Positions 20,901 to 30,612 of a DNA stretch of 64,000 bases are shown in pieces. The notes under the pieces were generated by a model. It saw only the letters and a list, made by a program, of their open reading frames with translations. It had not been told where the DNA came from and did not search any database. The first letter of the stretch is position 1; each line of letters begins with the position of its first letter. This stretch comes from Spinacia oleracea (lineage: Eukaryota > Streptophyta > Magnoliopsida > Caryophyllales > Amaranthaceae): positions 992,001 to 1,056,000 of the forward strand of contig NC_079491.1 in assembly GCF_020520425.1 (NCBI RefSeq), given 5' to 3'. A program made the position numbers and the translations under genes.

Positions 20901-23900
20901 AAACCTCCACCTCACCAAACTTCAGCTTCTACAACATCAGGGGCTCCTAACAACGGGAAGAACTCAGGCTTGGTTCTTGTTCTTGGCATTGGGGCTGGAA
21001 TTTTGATCGTTGCTGTTATATTTGTGCTAGTTATGTGTTCTTGTTCATCCCGCAAAAAGCCTAAACCATCTTTGAAAGATTCAGGTATGACTTGTGTGTA
21101 TCATGTTCAACACTACCTCTATGTACATCAGCAGCAATTCCCTTACAGTTATCTTTTAAGATCTTTCATAGTACTGTGACAGTAACTTTTGAAGTTTAAA
21201 ATTAAATGTAAACACTATGGGTCTGTTTACTCATCCGCTGAAGCTTACTTGAATTTCCATTCCCTTTTTCATCTGGGACTGTATGTCTATGACTCTACAA
21301 TGAAGCCGCGACGTTAATTGTTCGAATTAAAGCTGATGCATTTGTTGCTGTAGTTATAAAATTAGCATAATCAATTACTGAAGTGTTATATCTTAAGAGT
21401 CCGTAAGACCTACAAGAACTGGAATTATGTATTAAGCATAGTTCCCCATCACATTTCTTTTCCTGTTCTTTTGGTTGAAGGGTTCTCTTGTTCATATATT
21501 AGGTAATTTTGCTTGTTTTACACTTTTACCTTTTGCAATTTTGTTACAGTCGTCCTGTCTTATCTGTTATACTTTTGTGTTCATATTAGTTTATGGATGG
21601 TCAGGGGGCATCTTATTATACTGAAGAGAGTATAGGAAGGATTGATGTTTATATTGTTCAACTCCATTGTATTATCTCATATTTTCATCTAAGGAATGTG
21701 TTAGAATAGGTTACTTGACCCTTTCCAAACAAATTCATCTGGTTCACTAATTATTATTCTTTTAATTTTTTTTATAATTATACCTGAAATACTGTCCCCT
21801 CCACAACCCATTATTTCCCTTTCTTTATTTTCTTTCAGTTAGGTATGATTTTTTAACTAACATTTTATTGCTTTTCAATTTCCTAAAGAGAATCTGGTAT
21901 CAAAGCCAAAAACTTCAGATGGAGGCCCAGTGGGAGGATCTCTTCCACACCCTAGCAGTACACGGTTTTTGTCTTTTGAAGAACTGAAGAAGGCAACAAA
22001 TAATTTCGAAAAATCCAGCATACTTGGAGAGGGTGGGTTCGGCAAAGTTTTCAAAGGTATTCTAAGTGATGGCACAGCTGTTGCTATCAAGAAGCTTACC
22101 AATGGTGGGCCCCAAGGTGATAAGGAGTTCCTTGTTGAAGTCGACATGCTTAGCAGGTTGCATCATCGCAATCTTGTGAAACTTGTGGGCTACTATAGTA
22201 GCCGTGAAGCCTCTCAGAATCTGCTTTGTTATGAGCTTGTTCCTAATGGAAGTCTGGAGGCGTGGCTTCATGGTAATTGTTGGTTTAATGAAAATCTTTG
22301 ATTGATTTAAGTTTAAGACACTTGTAGAAGTTTATGTCTATATTATGGGCCAATTGACCAAATTGGTAAAAAAAAAAAAAAGAAGTAACCCTTGACGACA
22401 ATTTGGTAAAAAAAACTTGCTGCGGCTACAATTTGGTAAAAAAAATTGACCTTCGACGACATCTAGCCATACGTAGGCCAATTTTTCTAGAATTTTCCGA
22501 TTTGATTAACATGTGCATTTTACAAGATTTTATTTCAATTTGGGTAAATAATATGTAGTGACAAGAGTAGTTAATTAGACAAAAACACGATAAATCTATA
22601 TAAAAGGCATGTACTGAATGTTGATCAAACTGAAAATTTATAGTAAGTATGGCCTAAATATCGCTAGGAATCTATTTTATTTGCCAAATTGTCGTCAAAG
22701 CTCATTTTATTTACCTAAGTGTCGCTGGAGCTCAAGGTTGTTTACCAATTTGTCGTGGAAGCTCAATTTCTTTTACCAAATTGTCGTTGATGGTTATTTT
22801 TCTTTTACCAATTTGATCATTTGGCCCTATATTATGTGTTTATTTAACATTACTGTTAAGTTAAAAAAGCTGTCTTCAACTTTCAGGTCCTTTGGGGGTA
22901 AATTGTCCATTAGATTGGGACTCGAGAATGAAGATTGCACTCGATGCTGCTAGAGGTCTTGCATACTTGCATGAAGACTCACAGCCGTGCGTCATACACA
23001 GAGATTTCAAAGCATCAAATATATTAATTGAAAACAACTTCACAGCTAAAGTTGCGGATTTCGGCCTTGCCAAACAGGCCCCTGAAGGCAGGCAGACTTA
23101 TCTGTCTACTCGAGTTATGGGAACATTTGGGTTAGACTTAGCCCCCATCTTTTTGTAGCATTTACCATATTATTTCTTTTAAGTAAATTTGTAGTTTCTG
23201 AAATGCAATTATTTGATTGATGCAAAAACAGGTATGTTGCCCCTGAATATGCCATGACTGGCCATTTACTTGTTAAAAGTGATGTCTATAGCTATGGGGT
23301 TGTCCTGCTTGAGTTGCTCACTGGAAGAAAGCCTGTAGAAATGTCACAGCCTTCTGGCAAGGAGAATCTTGTCACTTGGGTTAGTAATATTTTTCATATA
23401 TCTCTCTCCCTTAGGGCTGACAAACGTGTCGTATCTGGTCGTGTTCGTGTCGAATATAAACGGGTTGGAAAAATCTCAACCCTAACCTGACCAATTTAAT
23501 GAATGTGTTGTGTCATGTTGACTTGTTTAACTAATCGTGTAAAAAACTCTTGACACTAACCCGTTTTTTACGTGTACGATTTGTGTCGTGTTTGTTCGAT
23601 AAAGTTGGCTCCAATATAAGGTATATAGCCCAATACATTAAATTATTGGTTGTTTTTTCTTAAACTGTTTAAGTCGTGTCAGTTTCATGTTGAGAATCTC
23701 AACACTAACCCGATCCCTTTAATTAAACGTATCGCGTGGTGTTGACCCGTTTAATTAAACAGGTCATAAACCTTGGCACTAACCCGCTTTTTTCGTGTTC
23801 GGTTCGTGTCGTGTCAGTTTTTTCCAGCTCTTTTCTCCCCGGGGGTGCTCGCAATCTCCGACTGTTGGTTTTCACTGTTTCTTTTTCCTTTTTTCTACAG

Positions 23901-24281
23901 GCGAGGCCAATTCTGAGAGATAAGGATCGTTTGGAAGAGCTCGTGGACCCAAAGCTTCAGGGAAATTACCCAAAGGAAGATTTTTTACGGGTTTGCACAA
24001 TTGCAGCCGCCTGTGTTGCTCCCGAAGCAAATCAACGGCCCACGATGGGCGAAGTGGTGCAGTCTCTTAAAATGGTACAACGGGTTACCGAGTATCAAGA
24101 CGCTTCTGCCACAGGGTCTGCTAACATGCCGCGACCGAATCTTAGACAATCTTCCACTACCTTCGAATCTGATGGGACTTCTTCAATCTTCTCATCAGGC
24201 CCTTACTCTGGTTTGAGTACCTTTGATGAAAACATTTCTAGAACTGCAGTTTTCTCAGAAGATCTTCATGAAGGCAGATGA
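17986..24281 (+). CDS. ALE2: ALE2-like receptor serine/threonine kinase
   Basis: Eight exons: 17986-18010, 19250-19657, 20240-20614, 20875-21084, 21889-22272, 22887-23130, 23232-23379 and 23901-24281. They join in frame to 724 residues (Arabidopsis ALE2 about 744). Order: a signal segment from the exon 1/2 join (about residues 12-32), a Pro-rich ectodomain, the family block [17 protein letters not shown], a membrane span at about 301-323 ([17 protein letters not shown]), then the kinase with GEGGFG at about 387, catalytic Lys at about 408 (AVAIKK), HRDFKASN at about 505, DFG at about 525 and APEYAM. ALE2 acts at the plasma membrane in epidermal and cuticle development with ACR4. All catalytic residues are present, so it is probably active. 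Introns 1, 5 and 7 carry repeats. Confidence 0.93.
18685..18760. repeat. 76-bp stem-loop in ALE2 intron 1
   Basis: Perfect 18-bp inverted arms (TACATATTCGGGGTGACG at 18685-18702 against 18743-18760) enclose 40 nt, which itself contains GGTTCT-CCA-AGAACC. Class unknown. Confidence 0.75.
22348..22826. mobile_element. Mutator-like MITE in ALE2 intron 5
   Basis: The 479-bp element begins GGCCAATTGACCAAATTGGT and ends with the inverse of GGCCAAATGATCAAATTGGT. It is flanked by CTATATTATG at 22338-22347 and 22827-22836, a 10-bp duplication that suggests Mutator (9-11 bp). Arms repeat ACAATTTGGTAAAA and TTTACCAAATTGTCG units. No coding capacity. Confidence 0.75.
23412..23832. mobile_element. degenerate GTGTCGTG-rich repeat in ALE2 intron 7
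   Basis: Begins AGGGCTGACAAACGTGTCG and ends with the loose inverse (TGTCAGTTTTTTCCAGCTCT). Inside, CGTGTCGTGT and ACACTAACCCG units repeat. Resembles hAT MITEs with AGGGCTG ends; no clean target duplication. Confidence 0.45.
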
Positions 24282-24880
24282 AAAAAAAGCCATGGTAACT
24301 TCAATTTTACAGTCCAGAAAAATCAAAGAAACAGCTCATGTTAGTCAGATGTGCAGGTTTTCTATGCTTTTCAAGGTTGATCTGGGTAATCAGTGAGGTT
24401 TACTTAGCAGGAAATCGATGTATATATTGATTATGGTTCGATTCTGATCGGGTTCTTTCATGATCTTACAAGGGGGACTTCAAGATTTCTGGGTTAAGGA
24501 CATTCCTTTCTTTTTTTACCTCACCTGATTCACCCTCTTCTCTATTCTGGGATTACCTTTTTACCCATCTTTGTTAAAATATCAAATCTATGTACATTTA
24601 ACTTCCACTGTCAGAGACTCAGAGTTCTGTAATTAAAGTCAAAATGTGCAGGCTGCTGTTTCTTCAGAAAGTTCATGGCAGATTTTCTTCTTGAACTTTT
24701 GTTTTTGTTTTGGTGTGAATTTGTAAACATAAAAAAGAAAAAAAAAAAAGGAGCAATTGAGTTAGGAGATTTTGTTTGGTTCATTGATAGGGGTTCGTCA
24801 ATGCATTCAAAGGAAGTGTACATTTGAGTACAATGAACATATTCCATCCTCTTCTAGAAAATACGCCACATATCTATATT
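24282..24880. other. ALE2 3'UTR and spacer
   Basis: AT-rich sequence after the ALE2 stop, without a gene. Likely 3'UTR for the first few hundred bases. Confidence 0.4.
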
Positions 24881-24885
24881 GAGCC

Positions 24886-25066
24886 GTACCAAGCAAGATT
24901 TGGCGTAGTGGTAAAGACTTTGCCTCATAACCTCGAGATTATGAGATCAAACGCGAGGATTTCCCTTAACATCTCCCTTCACTTCCCATGAGTCTAGCCT
25001 GCCAAACTGGCTGGAAATATCTGTATAACCTATCAGTTCAGTAGGATTCTTCATCTTACATTATAG
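24886..25066 (+). mobile_element. tRNA-derived SINE, copy 1
   Basis: Starts AAGCAAGATTTGGCGTAGTGG (A-box-like GGCGTAGTGGTAAAG), followed by a weak B box (GAGATCAAACGC). It then shares with the copies at 28632 and 28797 the strings CATGAGTCTAGCCTGCCAA, AACTGGCTGG and CAGTAGGATTCTTCATCTTAC. Non-coding. Confidence 0.7.
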
Positions 25067-25365
25067 CCGAAAACTGTATATTATTGTATATCCATCAAAT
25101 TTGCTTAAAATTTGAAGGAAACCAAAAAAAATACTAGTAGAAAAGATTTGGCCTTAGAGCAAGAAAAGCTGAAAACCAACAGGTTGGACCTCTTAGAATC
25201 TTTTCTTTAACCTAAAGAAACCTTCACTCAAGAATTTCAATTATCTAAATCAAAAAGTAAGGACTAGAGAATGATGATGATGAAAGCTGTTCTTGTTTCC
25301 TTTCAAATATTCCCCTTTTCATGCCAAACATTTCAAGCAAAGAACCACTCTTAATCTTGCACCCT

Positions 25366-25372
25366 TATATAA
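25366..25372 (+). promoter_or_regulatory. TATA box of the AWPM-19 gene
   Basis: TATATAA lies 113 bp upstream of the ATG at 25479. Confidence 0.45.
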
Positions 25373-25478
25373 TCTCCTTTAATCTTACCTTATAATTATC
25401 CAGAAAAAAAAAAACAGTCTTCTTCCCTTCAAATTTCAATATCATTAGTACTTTAATTAATTAAGCTGAGCATTACTA

Positions 25479-27805
25479 ATGGGTTCAGAAGGATCACGAT
25501 CTGCAGCTTTACTGCTCTTAATCATCAATCTTGTACTCTATTTTATCATTATGCTAATTGCTGCTTGGGCTGTTAATCATGCAATTGAAAAAACCCATGA
25601 GTCAGGTAACAAGTACTACAGTCTATAGAAAAGGTTTTAGTTAGACCTGATCATCACGAGTCCGGCCCGCTGACCCGGCCCGAAATTAGAGGGTTTGGGC
25701 AGAATTTGTAGGCCCATTTTAGGGCCCGGCCTGATTTTAAATTTTGTTGGATTAGTTTTGAGCAACTCAAAATTGCAATTTCATTTATAAATTTTAGCCC
25801 GACCCGAAATGTCCCGAAAAGGCGGGTTTTGGGCAGAAAAAGTAGGCCCAAAGTTTGTCCCGGAACGACCTAATCGGACCGGGCCCAAAACCAACGGGTT
25901 TGGGCATAGTTTTTAGGCCCGTTTCGATCCGATTTTTTTTTTTTTGGGTGGGTTTTGGGAAACTTAACATTGCAATTCCAGTTATAAAATCGCCACGACC
26001 CGAATGGCCCGAAAGCCCGCTAATTTGGCCCGAATATCGGGTTTTGTATAGAGAAATTTGACTGTTTTATTATTTTTGGTGGGTTTTGGGTAACTTTAAA
26101 TTGCAAATTCAGTTATAAATTTGACCCGACCCAAAACGGCCCAAAAATCCGCTATTTTTTCCCCGAAATAGCGGGGTTTTGGACAGAAAAAAAGTCTGCC
26201 CGTCATAATGTACAAATTTAAGACGTAGCACGGCCCTACCTTGGCCCGCAATTTGATCGGGTCTAGTTTCAATAATCTTTTATTTTTCTGTCAGACTAAT
26301 AATATTTGTACGTACTGGTATGTTTTTTTGGTGTTTAATTGCAGCATCTGTACTTCAAACTCCGGCAAGAATCTTCCCGATCTACTTTCCGATGGGGAAC
26401 ATGGCGACCGGATTCTTCGTAATTTTCTCTCTCCTAATCGGAGTTATCGGAATCACGACTTCGCTAACCGGAATGTTGAACGTAATGCAATGGACTTCTC
26501 CTGGTTTGTATGCTGCTGCCGCCTCTTCTCTATGGACATGGGCTCTCACTCTTCTTGCCATGGGGTACGTATAATTACCTGACTTCATTTACAGTACATC
26601 AAAATAACTTTTATCCAGTTTTTTTTAAAAAAAAACTTTTAACATATTTTGATTAAATCTATATGCTTATGTTTTGGTATAATTTTCAACAATACTTCCA
26701 CGTTACCTAATTATGTCACAAAGTGCGAGTGAAGACTGAGGACAATGGGTTGATCAAATATATTTTATAATTTAAAATACACAAATTCTTATTTACAATG
26801 GGTGTACAATAAATATTGTACACCGAAGTAAAAGTTGACTTAAAATGCTTTAAAGTTACATTTATATATGTAAAAGTTATCTATTTTTTAATGATAAATT
26901 TTTTATTTGAATAAAAAATTATTTCTTCAAAATCACTAATAATGTATAAATTAATCATTTAACCCTTTAAAATGTTTATCTATCAACTTTTTAATTTTAT
27001 AATATAAAAGTTACAGAAAAATAGGTTAAAGTTACGAAAAACTGCATAAAAGTTGTCTTGGTGTACAATAAATTTATTGTACACCTTGTGCGCGCAAGAC
27101 CTTTTGTTTAAAATAATTTTACAAGTTCAGATAAGATAATTCATAAAAAAAATAAGAGAAAATTAGGTGAATATAACGTACCATAAAACGAAGGATTACG
27201 ATAATTCTTTCACATAAAGTGTTACACGTATATATTTGAACTTATGAGACTTATTACACCGTGATTTTGTATTTGCAGGTTGGCCTCTAAGGAAATTGAC
27301 ATTGGATATACCGATTCTAACTTGGTGAGTAATCCTCGAATATTTAATTTTTAATTGATACTTCCTCCATTCTTATTTACATGACACAATTGTACTTTCG
27401 ACACTATTCACACATGTTCTTTTGACTTACTTTTGTGATTTATACATAAGAAAAAACATAGTCGTGTGGGATCTTATTAGATTCGTCTCAATAAATATTT
27501 TTTAAATATCAACTTTTTATAATTTTTTCTTATCCATAATAAAAGATATTGAAATCGTGCATTGGCAAACGTGCCTAAATAATTGTGTCATTTAAAAAAG
27601 AATTGAGGAAGTATTAAAATAAGTAATAATTATGTTTTGGCACAATATACTAAAATTTGGTTTAAATTTGTGAAAAAAAAAGAGGACATTGGAGGTAATT
27701 ATGATAATTGTAAGTGGAACACAATTGCTATGCACTGGTGCAATCCATATTACTGCTGAGGATGTTGCTGGAACTGCAAGAAGGATGCTTGGTGGCAGAG
27801 TATAA
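25479..27805 (+). CDS. AWPM-19/PM19-like plasma membrane protein
   Basis: Four exons (25479-25605, 26345-26564, 27279-27324, 27683-27805) join in frame to 171 residues, the usual size for the AWPM-19 family. The signature IYFPMGNMATGFFVIFSLLI is present, with four predicted membrane helices: LLLIINLVLYFIIMLIAAW, FFVIFSLLIGVIGITTSL, the SPGLYAAAASSLWTWALTLL stretch, and LEVIMIIVSGTQLLCTGAI. The family consists of small plasma membrane proteins, many induced by ABA, cold or seed drying; PM19L1 of rice has been reported as an ABA channel. Function here is inference. Intron 1 holds a GC-rich repeat and introns 2 and 3 each a MITE. Confidence 0.92.
25640..26270. repeat. CCCG/GGGTTTTGGGC-rich repeat in AWPM-19 intron 1
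   Basis: Degenerate units of CCCGACCCGAAA, CGGGTTTTGGGCAGAAAA and AGGCCCAAA recur about four times across 630 bp, far more GC-rich than the flanks. It resembles plant hAT-type repeats with GGCCCG strings. Boundaries approximate. Confidence 0.55.
26811..27085. mobile_element. MITE with self-palindromic ends, AWPM-19 intron 2
   Basis: Left end GGTGTACAATAAATATTGTA and right end GTGTACAATAAATTTATTGT: each end is itself a near palindrome and the two ends mirror each other. AAAGTTAC and AAAAGTT units lie between. No coding capacity. Confidence 0.65.
27361..27611. mobile_element. Stowaway MITE, conserved-core family
   Basis: CTTCCTCCATTCTTATTTAC on the left and the inverse ending GAGGAAG on the right, flanked by TA. 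The core GGGATCTTATTAGATTCGTC is shared with 14551, 46331 and 63202. It lies in AWPM-19 intron 3, 72 bp before the last exon. Confidence 0.85.
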
Positions 27806-28630
27806 GACCAATTAAACTTTGTTCAAGTGTGCTTTTATTTATTTATTTATTTTTATTTAATTTGTAAGTGTAAATTAATTCAAGTCGGATAAGTTTGGTC
27901 AATTATGACAGGTATTTTATCGCCAATTTTCTATGTACAAATGACTACTCGGATGATTCTTGTGTTTCAATTAATAATTTAATGCCCATGAGTTTCTATA
28001 TAAAAGAAGTACGTAATCTTGGTTTATTCCTAGATTTGTGAGTGTTATCAATGAGAAAAATGAGCTTCATATGAGAGTAAGAGCAAACAAGGAAAACAAA
28101 TTATTGTACTCTTATCACTTCTTTGCTTATAATTAACAAACTAGTTATTGCTCCGGGCAATGTCCCGGTGATTATATGAAATTTGAGAATTAATCTTAAT
28201 AAAAAGTAAATTGAAATAAAAAAAACTACAATGGTTTGATATTTAAATGCTTACATATAATATGAGATAAATATTTTATGCATAATTTATTTTTTATAAG
28301 GGTGATTGAATATAAAATTTGGTTCAACATCTTAGTAAACTAAATTTAAATTTAAAGTGTAGTAGTCGGTTGCTAGTTTAAATTCCAATTACTTTTTTTT
28401 TCTCCCTTTTCTACAGTTCGAGTAATTGTAAATGAACTGGCGTGCTAAAAAAATGTAATTGAAAATGAAACATATGAAAATGAAAAGTAAATGTAAATGA
28501 AAAAACTGTAAGTATAGTTTAGTTTCATAAGAAATTATTAAAATATATAATTATGGTAGGAAGTAAAGTTTTAATACAGATATTAATAAACATCACTTAT
28601 ATGTTTTGAATTGCTTACATATTATGAGTT
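27806..28630. other. AT-rich spacer after AWPM-19
   Basis: 3'UTR of the AWPM-19 gene, then AT-rich spacer. No gene supported. Confidence 0.4.
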
Positions 28631-28631
28631 G

Positions 28632-28771
28632 TGTAATTGGATTAGTGGTCAAAGTTCTAACTCGTGAACATGAGGTTGTACGATTAAACTTCTAATGAGT
28701 ATGACCTGCAAAGCCGGTTGAAAATAATTATACGAGGAACTAATTCAATAGAATCTTCATGTTACCTTCTA
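28632..28771 (+). mobile_element. tRNA-derived SINE, copy 2 (shortened)
   Basis: Contains ATTGGATTAGTGGTCAAAG (A-box-like), AATGAGTATGACCTG, AAAGCCGGTTGAAAA and CAATAGAATCTTCATGTTAC, parallel to the copies at 24886 and 28797. It lacks some of the middle. Confidence 0.6.
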
Positions 28772-28796
28772 AAAAAAGAAATTGTTAAACAAAGCT

Positions 28797-28990
28797 ACTA
28801 AGCAAGACTTGAACTAGTGGTAAATCTTTGACACCATAACCTCAAGGTCATGAGATAAGACCCACCAGGGCTCTTTGGAGGTGAGAATTCTCTTATCACC
28901 CCTCAATTCCAATGAGTATGACCTGTCAAAGCTGGCTGAAATACCTACAAGATGTACTAGTTTAGTAGGGTTTTTCATTTTACCTTTTAA
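28797..28990 (+). mobile_element. tRNA-derived SINE, copy 3
   Basis: Starts AAGCAAGACTTGAACTAGTGG and contains CATAACCTCAAGGTCATGAG, AATGAGTATGACCTG, AAAGCTGGCTGAAA and TAGTAGGGTTTTTCATTTTAC. It follows copy 2 by about 25 bp, head to tail. Confidence 0.7.
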
Positions 28991-29578
28991 ATAAATGATA
29001 AACAACACCATTTAAACAAAATGCACTAAATATGAAGACCCATCAGTATCACAGTGATTTTTTAGTTTTGAAAGTCATATTTACTTTTGTGGATGAGAAG
29101 AAAAAAAAGAAAGGCATTAAGAGACCCACTTAGCCCGTCAAGGTAGCCATGCAAACTCTCACAGAATATTAGTCCACCCGCCGAAAACAGTGAGAATTTC
29201 TCGTAGTAGAACCAAAATAAAAAAATAAAAAAAAATACTTGTAGTCAAGGTAGCTAAAACAAGCCATGGGTTGCCAAGTGGCTCAATTGGGTGCGTGACT
29301 ACCCGCACATGACTCAATCCTACTCACACACTCACAAACACAATTCCGTATTACAGTGTAGAAAAACGCAGAGAAAACGAAAGATAAACACGAAAAAAAA
29401 AACTGTAGAGAGAGAAACAGGAATCATCATTTCCTGGTTGAGGAGAGAGAAAGAAGAAAGACAGAAAGAAGGGTTGTTTGTGGTCTTTGTTATTGTGTGT
29501 GGGGGTGGACCGTCCGCTTCCTTGGTTTCGTGTATTTTTAATTTTTATTTTTTGTGAAAAAACTTTAAATCAAAAAAA
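28991..29578. other. promoter and leader region of INO80B gene
   Basis: No gene. GA-rich and CT-rich runs at 29350-29480 and 29600-29850 are typical of a plant promoter and leader. A likely 5'UTR donor (TTTGAG/GTAATG) is at 29854 and an acceptor TTGCAG ends at about 30524. Confidence 0.4.
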
Positions 29579-30612
29579 ATGGTGAAGAAGATTATTATTA
29601 GACCTCCATCTTCTTCTTCTTCCCCAATTTCTACTATAATCATACAACCTTTTCTTCTTCTTTGCCCTAAAAAAAACTTACCCTTTTCTTCTTCTCTATA
29701 TTTTCCCCGTTTACCCTTCCAATACCCTCTATCTTTTTTCCTATTCTCACTCTATCTCTCTCTATTTCTTTCACAACTGCCCCTTTTCTCAGCTTTCTCT
29801 CTCTATTTTTCGCGTCTTTCGTGCTGTGTCTCTCTCCAAGTTTCCATCTTTGAGGTAATGTTTCTTATAATTTTGATTTTTTATTTTGGTTTTTTGGATT
29901 GTCTTTGTATTTTGGCTTCTGGGTTTTGTTTATTGGTTTTGTACGATGGAGTAATTTGTTGGGTATTGTTTTTAATGATTGAGTATTTTGAGTTTTTTGA
30001 GCTGTTCTTCATATTTAAGGATCTGGGTTGTGTTTGATTGGATTATTTGGTGGGTTTTGTTGGGGAATTCTTTGTCATTTAGGGTTTTGCTAATTTTATG
30101 GATTGAGCTTTGTGTATGATCTTCCAATGTGTGTTTGCGTTTTGGTGTTAGAAGGAAGGAAATTGTACATTCACAATTCATACGCACTGTTGTTTTGATG
30201 GATTATAGGATTCTCTCAAATTAATGATTTTGATGTTGTTAATGCAATTCTTCTGCTGGGTATGTCCAATTCGATTTCTGTACTCCATTTATGAAAATTT
30301 CCAATCCTTTGATATTCTTGTGTTGTTAGATTTATGCCTATTTTGCTCCCCCTTTTTCAGTCACTGCTAATTTCAATGTTCCTGATTAATTGCAATTTCT
30401 AGGTTATTGCCTTATTGGATTAATCAGATGTTCTATAAACTTTAGGTCCTCACTAGTGAAGTATGGTTTAAGAACATGATTGATGATTGGTCTATAGACT
30501 GATGTATTGAATTTGTATTGCAGTATTGGAGTTGTTTTATGAGAGTCTCCACTTCCATTACTAGGCATTAGTGGCTGAACTGGAACTTTTTCTTGATCAC
30601 AGTGTTCTTTAA

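Noticed and set aside
29579-30037. 152-codon frame starting MVKKIIIRPPSSSSSP
   Set aside because: It is a run of Ser, Phe and Leu from CT-rich leader sequence and reads through a good donor at 29854. It is more likely the INO80B 5'UTR than a protein.
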